Assembly (NCBI GenBank): GCA_022495005.1
Contig: JAGYXB010000797.1
Span: 1,426,001 to 1,490,000 of the forward strand
DNA from: Rhyacophila brunnea
Taxonomy: Eukaryota; Arthropoda; Insecta; Trichoptera; Rhyacophilidae
Direction of reading: 5' to 3'
DNA: 64,000 bases
Part shown: positions 34,001 through 41,754 of the stretch, piece after piece
Numbering within the stretch: position 1 is the first letter of the stretch
How the letters are laid out: every line of letters begins with the position of its first letter
Notes under the pieces: model-generated
What the model was told of the DNA's origin: nothing
What the model saw: the letters and a program-made list of their open reading frames with translations, nothing else
Database searches by the model: none
Position numbers and translations under genes: made by a program

Positions 34001-36877
34001 AACCGTTGCACCAGTAAAGCAGTTAAATATTTGTAACTATGTCCGATCCAAATAAGATCATAATATGGGCCTGCACTCTGTAGTTTTGTACATATTAACA
34101 GATTTTTGTTTTTATGAGAAATGGGTGTTAGCCACTTGCCAACCTATTAGGTCCATACTCTGACTCCAAACACCAATTGAAAAACAATATGTGTATTTTG
34201 TCAGACGAAGGATTCGAACCTGGGATCTACAACAATATAGGCTTATTAGATGCTTAAGCCGCTCGGCCATTGTGAGCGTTATAAATATAGATATTATAAG
34301 CAATTGTTATGAATTGTTTTCATCATGTTATCGAATATACATTTGCTTAAATAAAAACATTGTGACCACGTGGTCACAATGTTTCTCGCTTGATTCTGTA
34401 TTCTTCATTTAGTGATTTTTTTATTATTTTATGATCATAAATGTTTGTATAATGAATTTGAACTATATTCAATCTAAATAATAGGTCATTTCAAATAAAC
34501 ATCAAGTGAAAGCTACTATCGAAATTCCGGGATTTTGCCATTTTTAATTTCATTATTTTAGGATCACCAAATCTAGCGGAATGCCGAGATTTGTCTTGTA
34601 GATCCAGGAATTGTAATCTCTAATTTAAACGCTATTTCTTTCAGCCGGGGTCAACCGACACATTCACCTGATAGGGCACAGTATCGGTGCTCACATAGCA
34701 GGATTCGCAGGGAAAACGTTTACGTCACTTATACCTGGATATCTAATTCCACGAATAACTGGATTGGATCCAGCTGGCCCTTTCTTCGAATCATCATCGA
34801 CAACCCACAAACTGTGGAAGACAGATGCCAATTTGGTAGACGTCATTCATACCAATACAAAATCTCTCGGAATCAAAGAGCCACTGGGTAGGTCTTGCCT
34901 TTTTTCGCAATATATTTCTTCAGGGATGGTCCCTTTTAGATTTGAGGGGTACAAGCGCAAAAGCAGCAATCTCCCACTTTTATGTTTTTGTAAAAAAGTC
35001 CAAAAACTTATAAATATCAAAGGAGATTTCGTCGGAATCTAAAAAAATTACATGATTTTAGTATTTTAATATCAGGGAACAAATTAATTCTCAGTTTTCC
35101 TTTAATGTATGTCTATAAAAAGATAATTAATATTTAATTTGGGAGATTGCTGCTTTTGCATCTTACAAAATTGGAGATTGCTGTGTTTGCCATAAAACTT
35201 TATAAACTGCCGACATATTTGCTGAGTGCTAATTAGCTCGAAGGAAAACCTCGTAACTTGGAAAGGGATAATAAAAAGATTTAAAATTAGCACCAATAAA
35301 AATCACCGCCAACTGTCTGTGTAGTATGGAGCGGCCATCCTGTGGCGTAACATTCCCTTGCATTTGATTGGTTGAAATGGAGATTGCTGTGTATGCTTTT
35401 GAAAGGGCAGTGAGATTTTCAAAGGTGCGTTTTGATAAGAGAAGCTAGGTCTGCTACTAAATATTGAATTTATTTGGTTCACAATTATTATATTCTCTAT
35501 GGAACTGTATTTACAACTTTTTTTTCGAGATTTCGGAGATTGTTATCTTTGCTTTTATACCCCTCATTAAATTTGTGATCTGATCATAGACCCTTAGAAA
35601 TCCTGGGATGCAATATTTTATGCACAACCACTAGTGGCTAAGGGTAAAGGTGGGCTGTTAAGCAGGGCCCCCACATCCTGAAGCGGGCCCCCAGGCTAAG
35701 ATGTTTGGCGGGCCCCCCTACCTATCGCTAATGGTAAAGGCAGTATGACGCGCTGCAGTAGCGTTTTCCAAATGGTGTACGTGGTAAAATTAAGGTGTAT
35801 TTTTAGCCATTTTCTGTATTTTTAATATGTACATCCATTAAAATACATTTAAAGATTGCATCGTACAACCAAATATGTTTAATTATTAATATCAATGTAG
35901 TAAAATAGCGCCGCAAGCGACTTTTTTTATTATTAGAGCAAATTTGTGATATATGTTTATCTCACTTATCTGGTCGACAGGCTAGAGCTTGTCAGCCCCC
36001 CCCCCCCCCTTGTGGGGGCCATGCTGTTAAGATCCGACATCAATAGTGCACACTAAAGTTTGTCAGCGTATTTGTTAATGTGTTGATAATATTTGTTAGT
36101 AGTTAAAATTCAATTAAACCCATCCGAATCCAAGCCATAGTAGATAATAGTCAACAAATATTCATGTGTAAAATAAAATATCTAAAATTATCGCAATAAT
36201 CCATACATAATTTTAGATATTTTATAGATAGAAGAATATTTTTTATCGATTATGGTTTGGTTAGGCAGGGCTTAATTAATTTGACAAAACTAACCAACAC
36301 CATCTGTAATATGACGTATTCTAATTGAACAAAAACTAATAAGCCTGACTTTTTATTAGTTATTTAATTTAATACATTTAGTTGAATTATGAAGTTGTCA
36401 AGTATCGACACACGATAAACAAAAATGTCAGCGCCGTATGTGACTTTTCCTTACTAGTAGAGCAAAATTGTAATGTATTTTTAGCACACTTATCTGGCCG
36501 TCTAGCCACGCCGGGCCCCCAAGTGAGAGCCTTGTCAGCCCCGACTTCGTGGGCGCTATGGGGTGGTTACTCGTACATTATTTACTAGATGTTATTATTT
36601 TTCAGGCCACATTGACTTCTACCCCAACGGAGGATCAAAGCAACCGAACGCTTCCAACAACACTGAAAGTCATAGAAGACCTTGGAAGTATTACGTAGAG
36701 AGCATTTACTACCCTTCCAACTTTTTAGCAGTTTTATGCCTCTCCTGGCGATCTTATCAATTAAATCGCTGTCAATTCAACCCGAAAGTTTTCATGGGGC
36801 ATTTCTTACAACACACGATTATTAAAGGCGAATATTATTTGAAGACAGGCGGTTCCTCACCTTATGGATTGGGTTAA
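21987..36877 (+). CDS. Lipase gene 1: insect phospholipase A1 / pancreatic-lipase-like, five coding exons
   Basis: This is a secreted lipase-family protein expected to hydrolyse ester bonds of neutral lipids or phospholipids outside the cell. Coding exons are 21987-22083, 25232-25344, 32949-33225, 34645-34887 and 36606-36877; the sum is 1002 nt, 333 residues plus stop, and every junction stays in frame. Residues 1-22 form a hydrophobic signal peptide. The nucleophile elbow GHSIG places Ser175, GLDPAGP places Asp204, and SHRR places His266. The 29- and 62-residue spacings resemble short-lid phospholipase A1 enzymes more than pancreatic lipase. DFYPNGG is conserved, but the Cys pair usually found between it and the catalytic His is missing. 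Two C-terminal Cys (in the last 50 residues) are shared with gene 2. Substrate is not known. A paralogue lies 13 kb downstream in the same orientation. Confidence 0.85.
22095..22800 (+). repeat. Single arm of the TTAA palindrome family in intron 1 of gene 1
   Basis: The sequence from AGGTCAAAATGGAG to TTTGAACATGTACCG matches one arm of the palindrome at 42158-43549 over about 690 bp; the second arm is absent. Confidence 0.7.
22801..23461. other. Unassigned intronic sequence
   Basis: No lipase exon and no shared repeat was recognised in this part of gene 1 intron 1. Confidence 0.35.
23462..23950 (+). pseudogene. RTE-like LINE, reverse transcriptase C-terminal fragment in intron 1 of gene 1
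   Basis: An open frame 23507-23950 encodes FNQCVLPVITYACKTWTLS, RGMERCMLGITRKD, ARHIARRRDNRW and GRPRGRWIDEMIKF, typical of the C-terminal end of RTE-type endonuclease-reverse-transcriptase ORFs common in Lepidoptera. The frame starts mid-domain, so the copy is 5'-truncated. A second, minus-strand copy is at 51650-52930. Confidence 0.85.
24398..24589. mobile_element. Hairpin element enclosing telomere-like repeats
   Basis: Arms start GTTCGGTTATCAGGAATACA and end with its reverse complement at 24589. The arms extend about 75 bp to ACTGGAT, and between them lie degenerate AACCTAACC repeats. Related half copies are in 16630-16710. Confidence 0.75.
24735..25049 (+). pseudogene. THAP-like first exon remnant, copy 1
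   Basis: About 300 bp align with 45054-45366, sharing ATAAGTGCGAGTGAG, GGTAGCCGTACTGA and ACGTTTCATAG. The reading frame from the ATG at 24989 is broken by a short deletion and a stop, unlike copy 2. It lies between the RTE fragment and exon 2 of lipase gene 1. Confidence 0.5.
25232..25344 (+). CDS. Lipase gene 1, coding exon 2
   Basis: This short exon was found by matching to exon 2 of gene 2. It runs from after TTTCAAG to before GTACGT, is 113 nt, enters in phase 1 and leaves in phase 0. It encodes a segment containing IFGPYSG and DITLVLYTGQ, matching IYGPPSK and DVSLVLYSSS in gene 2. This is the N-terminal beta-strand region of the lipase fold. It lies between a THAP-like remnant and a hAT element. 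Confidence 0.75.
25615..26186. mobile_element. hAT-A element, copy 2 (572 bp)
   Basis: The ends read CAGTGGCGAAGGGTGAAGG and CCTCCACCCTTCGCTACTG. Internal TATTTTATAGATA-type and GGTTTGGTTAGGCAGGG blocks are shared with copies 1, 3 and 5. The flanking 8 bp agree at only 5 positions. No coding content. Confidence 0.75.
26619..27169. mobile_element. hAT-type miniature element with ACCGGT subterminal palindromes
   Basis: The ends read TAGGGATTGCAATACCGG and CCGGTATTGCAATCCCTA. Flanks TTTGTACC and TTTATACC agree at 7 of 8. ACCGGTAT-like palindromes cluster in the first 85 bp and last 40 bp. Confidence 0.85.
27180..28280. other. Unassigned intronic sequence with a GC-richer block
   Basis: From about 27550 to 28060 CpG-rich words are frequent (GGGCCGCGTCTCGGCGCGG, CACGTGGGCG), followed by ATGTTATAAATCAGTG, a TATA-plus-initiator-like arrangement. 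No coding exon with family resemblance follows. It could be an old LTR or a promoter of a non-coding transcript. Confidence 0.35.
28284..29235. mobile_element. hAT-B element, rearranged left part
   Basis: CAGTGGCGCACCCAGGGGG opens the element, followed by hAT-B interior in shuffled order, and GTAAGGGGGCCCGCCAAA near its end. No right terminus is present before the next block. Confidence 0.6.
29336..29940 (+). pseudogene. ZBED-type hAT transposase remnant
   Basis: CAGTGGTTCTTAACCGGCGC at 29337 is a hAT-like end. From 29480 several frames together match hAT transposases of the ZBED5 / SCAND3-like group: a FINENKIVNQYLCCKEL segment, VFDSISSYLEQSKIAWRN, then GAPSMLG-type sequence (GCTCCGTCAATGTTAGGC at 29675), FVTLAKTRNPNI and ESIVSKTLPQ. 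Frameshifts and stops separate these pieces. It is a dead relative of the enzyme that may have moved the hAT elements here. Confidence 0.65.
29941..30746. mobile_element. hAT-B element, copy 3
   Basis: The ends read CAGTGGTGCACCCAGGGGG and GAGTGCGCCACTG, and the interior is close to copy 1. The 8 bp flanking it do not match, but the right flank CCTGATGT resembles the CCTGATGA left of 28284. Confidence 0.75.
30921..31455. mobile_element. hAT-type miniature element with CTCGAG subterminal palindromes
   Basis: The ends read TAGAATTGGGTAATTCCCG and, reversed, TAGAGTTGGGTTTCGGG. Flanks TGTGTCAG and TGTGTGTG agree at 6 of 8. TCTCGAGA palindromes occur near both ends. No coding content. Confidence 0.75.
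31515..32034 (+). mobile_element. Tigger/pogo-like end followed by an arm of the TTAA palindrome
   Basis: CAGTGGAACCTCTCAAAACG and ATAACGAG repeats at 31515-31610 resemble Tigger/pogo ends, with TA just before. From about 31730 the sequence matches the right arm of the element at 9240-9909 and ends CTCCCTC before TTAA (32031). Confidence 0.5.
32637..32856. repeat. Short inverted-repeat element in intron 2 of gene 1
   Basis: AGAGTTGAGGCGA at the left recurs inverted (CGCCTCAACTCT) at the right, 220 bp apart, ending about 90 bp before exon 3. No target duplication could be assigned. Confidence 0.5.
32949..33225 (+). CDS. Lipase gene 1, coding exon 3
   Basis: The exon starts after a long T-rich tract and GCAG at 32948, in phase 0, and ends with one base of a split codon before GTAATA at 33226. 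It encodes LSDPIAQLL, then a strand-rich segment with NVFVLYTAGYLNG and YLGQLEGSWLADYY, the central part of the lipase alpha/beta fold. An open frame runs 11 nt past the donor to a stop, so read-through would truncate the protein before the catalytic serine. Confidence 0.8.
33262..33560 (-). repeat. tRNA-like interspersed repeat, best-preserved copy
   Basis: The tRNA-like module (about 33322-33397, minus strand) has GGCACCTTTAGCACATTGG with box A, GGTTCGATTCC as box B, and acceptor ends GGCACCT/GGGTGTC that pair. It lies inside the repeat, with about 150-200 bp of repeat sequence on its 5' side, so the repeat is not a simple tRNA-headed SINE. Confidence 0.65.
33629..33815. repeat. Hairpin element, about 75-bp arms
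   Basis: ATCGTAGTAGATTTTTGGG at the left recurs inverted at 33795-33815, and the arms continue through GGTGGAAA and CGGGCTCGTTGCAGA. The centre is a short AT-rich loop around 33715. Confidence 0.75.
33830..33965 (-). pseudogene. RTE-like LINE 3' end fragment
   Basis: The minus strand reads GLGEAFI, two stops, WINPN and ends at a CATCATCATCA-type tail, resembling the 3' end of the RTE copies at 23462 and 51650. Confidence 0.5.
34041..34281 (-). repeat. tRNA-derived SINE, minus copy
   Basis: The head on the minus strand has box B GGTTCGAATCC and a box A side GGCCGAGCGGCTTAAGC. The body matches 12385-12626 in reverse. It lies in intron 3 of lipase gene 1. Confidence 0.75.
34645..34887 (+). CDS. 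Lipase gene 1, coding exon 4 (Ser and Asp of the triad)
   Basis: The exon lies between TTTCAG at 34644 and GTAGGT at 34888 and has 243 nt, phase 1 on both sides. It carries the nucleophile motif HLIGHSIGAH (Ser175) and ITGLDPAGP (Asp204), followed by LWKTDANLVDVIHTN, the conserved lipase signature. The length is identical to exon 4 of gene 2. Confidence 0.9.
35635..36350. mobile_element. hAT-A element, copy 3, split by another hAT insertion
   Basis: A degraded left end (AGTGGCTAAGGGTAAAGGTG) leads to GGCTGTTAAG, where a second element is inserted; hAT-A sequence resumes at 36024 and runs to about 36350. It lies in intron 4 of gene 1. Confidence 0.6.
35663..36023. mobile_element. hAT element with CTGTTAAG target duplication
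   Basis: The ends read CAGGGCCCCCACATCC and, reversed, CATGGCCCCCACA. A perfect 8-bp duplication, CTGTTAAG, flanks it (35655-35662 and 36024-36031), inside a hAT-A copy. Its sequence also makes up much of the hAT-B interior, in the opposite direction. Confidence 0.75.
36395..36565. repeat. hAT-B-type interior fragment just before exon 5 of gene 1
   Basis: GTATCGACACACGATA, GCACACTTATCTGG and CCGGGCCCCCA are shared in reverse with hAT-B interiors. Confidence 0.45.
36606..36877 (+). CDS. Lipase gene 1, terminal coding exon 5 (catalytic His)
   Basis: The exon starts after TTTTTCAG at 36605 in phase 1 and ends at a TAA at 36875-36877. It encodes GHIDFYPNGG, the catalytic His266 in SHRRPWKYYVES, two cysteines (VLCLSW and NRCQF), and a C-terminus ending SSPYGLG. 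The end matches SLYGLGK in gene 2. No convincing AATAAA signal lies close downstream; a hAT element begins at 37222. Confidence 0.88.
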
Positions 36878-37221
36878 CAAGCACACATCTACTGATTCTT
36901 CTGCTTAAATCGAAGAATGGACATGATATCTACAAATTCACTCAGTGATACGTTTATTTTAAAGACTGCTGAATCTCCAATTTATCAGAGAAGAAACCAA
37001 GACTCCAACGTACCAATTATTGCCACTATTTCAGTTTTGGAGACAGAAACTTTCCACTCTGTGGATTGGGAGAAAACTATAATATATTGTTAAATCTCGA
37101 ATTCTGTCAGATAATGGAAAAATTTCCCGCTACTTCTCACTACCTCTATGAACGATATGTACACACTTTGCCTGTCAAAACAGCTATATTTAAGACAGCC
37201 ATTTCTCTTCAGCATCATATC

Positions 37222-37924
37222 CAGTGGCGAAGGGTGGAGGTAGGCTGTTAAGATCCGCCATAAATGGTGCAGACTAAACTTTGTCAGTAATACGTATTTG
37301 TTTTCATTGAAGTAAGACTGCAATAATTGTCGGGTGTGTTGTTTATTTTTTTAAATTCAATTAAACCCTGCGAAACCAAGCCTATATAGAAAATATTCAA
37401 AAAATACTCAAATAATAAAATATCCAAAATTATGCAAATAAATCATACATAACTTTGAATATTTTATAGATAGAATAATATTTTTTATGTATTATAGTTT
37501 GGCTCGGCAGGGCTTGCACCTAAAAAAGCGAACCAACAATCTGTGTGATATTACGTACTCTTACTCCCGTTTTAGATGGGACACCGGTGTTGCGGTCGTA
37601 TATAATAAGGAGGCCTTTGTATTTGAATAAAGGGGCTTTTGTATAATGTTTATGAACGCCCCAGAGCTAATGAGTCGACGCATAATTTCGCGATATAAAT
37701 TAGAACATAAAACTGGCTGCGGTCATAAAAACATGTGTACCGGCGGCTTGAGAATGTAGCGGCCGACGGAAAAGTGTACCGGACACGCTTTGACTCATTA
37801 GCTCGGGGCGTTCATAAACATAATACAAAGGCATTTTTATTCGAATACAAATGTATCCTTATTATATACGAGCGCGACACCGGTGTCCCGTCTGAAACGG
37901 GCCTTAATCAATGAAAACAAATAA
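37222..37924. mobile_element. hAT-A element, copy 4, hit by Harbinger-type insertions
   Basis: The left end CAGTGGCGAAGGGTGGAGG begins at 37222. The interior is interrupted at 37563 by a complete Harbinger-type element and at 37924 by a second partial one. No right end is seen. Confidence 0.65.
37564..37903. mobile_element. Harbinger-type miniature element with about 118-bp terminal repeats
   Basis: Left CCCGTTTTAGATGGGACACC and right GGTGTCCCGTCTGAAACGGG are inverted copies that extend through GGAGGCCTTTGTAT to CCAGAGCTAATGAG. TTA flanks both sides (37561-37563, 37904-37906), a 3-bp duplication typical of PIF/Harbinger. Not coding. Confidence 0.75.
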
Positions 37925-38033
37925 GGCCCGTTTCGGACGGGACACTGGTGTCGCGCTCGATATAATATAGGAGGCCTTTGTATTCGAATAAAGGGCCCTT
38001 TGTATTATGTTTATGAACGCCCCAGAGCTAATG
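37925..38033 (+). repeat. Second solo Harbinger-type terminal repeat
   Basis: GGCCCGTTTCGGACGGGACA begins right after TAA and matches the left arm of the previous element; the right arm is missing. Confidence 0.6.
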
Positions 38034-38047
38034 TGACTAACTTCAGA

Positions 38048-38201
38048 AGAGTTTTTTGAAACAGCCTACTTCAGTTATTTATTATTTATATGGACAGCTG
38101 TATGCACGATTTTTTTCATCAATAATCCTACTTAAATATGATGCATATATTTATCCAAAAAAATAATAAATAATTTTAGTAAGTTGTTTCAAAAAACTCT
38201 C
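38048..38201. repeat. Small hairpin element
   Basis: AGAGTTTTTTGAAACA at the left recurs inverted (TGTTTCAAAAAACTCT) at the right with arms of about 40 bp. Confidence 0.65.
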
Positions 38202-38359
38202 TCCTCAAAAATTTCAAATGTAAGTTAGAATAGTTCTGTATTCAGCTGACGACTGGTCCCAACGAGAAAATAGTTATTTTATTTTTGTTTAAAGCGTCAG
38301 GCATGGTAAATGGCAATTCGCAATAAAAAAACATTATGTTAAGAGCAAAATAAATTAAA

Positions 38360-38500
38360 ACTACTAAGTAGTAAATAGAAACTGATTAAAATTCCTTGTC
38401 TACTTTCCATATAAAATCGTAACGAACGTCAATTTATTTCGATCGACAGTGCGGCGCCCAATTGTCCTAGCACCCAGTTGTCCTATTCCCATATAAAATC
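38360..38500 (+). repeat. Short repeat shared with 18045-18185
   Basis: AACTGATTAAAATTCCT, AAATCGTAACGAA and CAGTGCGGCGCC are common to both places; the type is unknown. Confidence 0.5.
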
Positions 38501-39319
38501 AGGGAAAAATATCGGCCTGGCCAGTAGACCCACTCTAAAACATCCCAGTGATAATAAACGCGTGGAAATAATCATACGGGAGCAATGTCAAACTTATTGG
38601 GTCACTCTAGTGTGGTGTTCGATGTGTAGGTAGAGGATGATGATAATGACGAAGTCTACGATGTAGCAGGGTGAGATTTATTAGCAGCGTACCGGTACAA
38701 TAGTATATTATACACGATAGTTACTAGCTAAGTACTCTGATTCGAGTGACATTGAGATAAATTGTTCTTCGTTATTTATACAATAAAAGGTAGTACATTA
38801 ACATTAAATTCTGTTACATAATCATATTAAACTAAATATAGAGTCAGCGTTTTAAATTGAGTGGCGAAATGAAATATTATTTGTTATTACAGTTGTAAGA
38901 AAATACTATGAAAAATGATTATTCAGCTAATACACCGTAATGGTATAATGTGCTGTGATATGATGTAATAATACACCGTCTCTAATTTCGCCAATCGACT
39001 TGCTGGTCTAGCTGAATTGTTTACTGGAAATGGATTCGCTGGGAATATTTTACTGCAAAGTAATTTGATATTTTTTAAAACAATAGATATTCAATCGCTT
39101 ATTATTCTGCAGCTACAAACTGTAATCATTTCACATAAATTATTTAAAATATATTAAATAGATCATAAGTAAATATTTCATACAAATAAACGAATGAAAA
39201 CTAATGATTTTTATTTTCTTAAAAATTTACAGCACAATAATATTATTTATAAAAGTAAATTAAAGATGTCGAAGAAATTTCTTCTGGACACGCTCTAAAA
39301 CAAGCTTATAGGAAACATT
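38501..39319. other. Unassigned intergenic sequence
   Basis: Nothing coding is seen. The block with GAGTGACATTGAGATAA and TTCGTTATTTATACA (38735-38790) is similar in style to 24300-24385 (GAGTGACAGACTCGA, TTGCTATTTATATAA), perhaps shared leader or repeat sequence. Confidence 0.3.
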
Positions 39320-40235
39320 ATAAGGGCTCGAGTGAGCTCCAGTCGACTTTTATCGATGTGTTTTATCTCCCCAGTTAGTCAATATATATGGAGATCATAT
39401 AATGCGAAGAGCCCTAGATCATTTACAAGGCGGAATAACAATTATTGGTGGCCAGAAAATAAACAACTTAAGATTCGCAGACGATACCACACTAATCGCT
39501 GCTGATGAAAGAGAACTCACAGAGCTGCTACACCGGGTAGAAGAAGAGAGTCGCAAATACGGCCTCCTTATTAATAGGAATAAGACCAAGTTAATGGTTG
39601 TTGATCGGGCCAACCTTCTGCCAACACCAAGTACACTCCAAAACCTCGAAACACTCGGCGAGTTTGTATATCTGGAATCGACCATCAGTGGAAAGGGCGG
39701 ATGCGAAGCGGAAATAAGAAGGCGCATACAGATTGCAAAAAATGCGATGACACGCCTTACCACTATATGGAAGGATCGGGGAATTTCGATTGCCACAAAA
39801 ATGATGCTTGTGCAAACATTAGTGTTTTCGATATTTCTATACGGAGTCAAGTCGTGGACCCTGAAGGTAAGAGAACGGAACGTAATTGATGCTTTTGAGA
39901 TGTGGTGTTGGCGACGAATGCTTCGTATTTTTTGGACAGAGCAAACAGTCAATCATCCAGAGACTGAAGATAAAGGAACGGATCTCGACAATATGTCTCA
40001 AAAGAATTCTGCAGTTTTTTTGGACATATTATAAGGCGCGGACTGGACAACCTGGAGAGACTGGTAGTTTTGGATGGCCTCCAGGGAAGACGAAGCAAAG
40101 GAAGAGCGTCTGCGAGCGACTAAGTGAAAGAGCTGACAGATCGAGAAGGATGGAAAGTCTTAGTCGCTCAAAGGATGGCGAAATTCAAATGTGGTCACGA
40201 CCTCAGCCATGAGTGCACGACCAAGAAGAGAGAAA
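39320..40235 (+). pseudogene. RTE-like LINE reverse transcriptase fragment with FADDT motif
   Basis: In frame from 39357: CVLSPQLVNIYGDHIMRRAL, then the open frame 39402-40034 with NNLRFADDTTLIAADERE (catalytic YADD motif as FADD), NRNKTKLMVVDR, FVYLESTISGKGGCEAEI and WRRMLRIFWTEQ. After about 39990 the frame shifts, and GHIIRRGLDNLERLVVL and GRRSKGRAS can be read. It is the palm, thumb and C-terminal part of a non-LTR reverse transcriptase, 5'-truncated with frameshifts. Confidence 0.85.
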
Positions 40236-40589
40236 GTGATAAATAATATCAGTTTATCATATTTATGTATTGAGGTATTATAATTGGTACAATAAGTTGG
40301 CCGTCTAAACAGTCAAAACTGTATATCTCGCTCTAAACTCTAAAGTTAACACAGCCATGAGAGGTGCCGTAGAGACCGAAAAGCAGTCTTTGTATATAAT
40401 AGACGCGCAGAACTATGTAGTTTAGTGACAAATAACTTAGATTAAATAAAATAGGCAATTGCATTATTTTTAATTTGTTTAAATTTTATCAGTGTGGGGT
40501 TTTACTCTTGCGTGCACTCAATATCACCGGTAATACTGCCCTTGACCCAGTGACTAACTAGTGATAAGATAGCATTATAATGCTGTGAT

Positions 40590-40680
40590 TACATTATGAT
40601 GCACGTCGCGTACTGTCACATGCTGTCACAGTAAGCTGACGCTACGCGAAAAAAGTATGTAATGTCCTACTACCACCTTT
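40590..40680 (+). repeat. Short repeat shared with 44578-44645
   Basis: TGCTGTCACAGTAAGCTG, GCTAC and GAAAAA occur in the same order in both places. Confidence 0.5.
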
Positions 40681-40717
40681 ATTATAAAGGTATTTATGTA
40701 AGTATTTTTAAAAAAAT

Positions 40718-41370
40718 CGGTTTGTGCACTTATGTACACGCGTTAGAAGTTATACTTCTTTGGCGTAACAAAACAAAATTAGCCGTTACCTTAGTCTATT
40801 AATATTACAGTGGATTAGGTTGATGAAAACGTACGCGATTTATTTTGATTTTCTTGATTATTTGATTTTCGAACGTACGCGAAACGTCTCATATAGTACA
40901 TGATAATTGTAATTTAATTATTGTATTTGACCAAAACTCATCTTTGCCATACAGCGGTAATAATCGTTTCAAAAGTGAGAGTAAGAATGATGAATTAATA
41001 AAAAATCAAATTTTAATATAGTTTTTGAATTATTTACCAACTCAACATTCACAAAATTTATATATTTATTGACATAATTTTACTCATAAATAATACTTAC
41101 ATAAATATAGCCTCAAATCTAGTTACACAATCTTTACAATGAAAAATAAATACACACTCCAATATAAATAAAGTTTTATTAATATAAATTAACAGTGTAG
41201 AGTGTTAGTCTCCAGACATTAGTTTATAAACATATATATTTATTATAACACAATATTGGTTACCTATGTTTACAACACGTGCTGTTTACTTGGTTATATT
41301 GAACGACTAATTAAATGATACTATGCGCATGCGCATGTAGCCCTGAGACCGAAATGAATATAATTATCAT
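40718..41370 (+). repeat. 640-bp repeat, copy 2
   Basis: It matches 20855-21490 along its length. A short insertion with GATTTTCTTGATTATTTG at about 40840-40880 distinguishes it. Here it is not inside a hAT-A element. Confidence 0.65.
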
Positions 41371-41539
41371 AATAAATTTTGCAATATTGAAACGTTAAAA
41401 TTGTTTGTCGATTTGTTGATTTTCTAAGCAACCCGCACATTTTTAAGAAACTGAAATTCACATAAGCGTTTCGGTAGGAAACCTATTAGTCTAGGTGGAC
41501 GGTGAGTCCACACTCCATAGATAACAGACGTATATACTA

Positions 41540-41754
41540 TTATACTATATATTTTTGTTATGAGCGTTTCAAAATCATTCGATAACGTCCGAGTGCTACG
41601 TATATTATACGTATCATTTGTGTTGAGTATTCTTGAATATGCCAGCATTCTTTGGAGTCTTAATAGGTCCATCTACACAATTAAGTTGAATCGTGTCCAC
41701 AATAGATATTTTAGATTTCTCTACTTAAGAACATACGGGTTCTTCCCTTGTGAC
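41540..41754 (+). pseudogene. Jockey-like LINE, 5' part, interrupted by a hAT-B element
   Basis: The frame reads LRILYVSFVLSILEYASILW, then VHNRYFRFLYLRTYGFFP and stops at the hAT-B insertion. The LINE resumes at 43968. Confidence 0.75.

Noticed and set aside
34764..35042. Reading gene 1 exon 4 through into the following intron
   Set aside because: The frame stays open past 34887 by chance; the GTAGGT donor and the match with gene 2 exon 4 fix the exon end.
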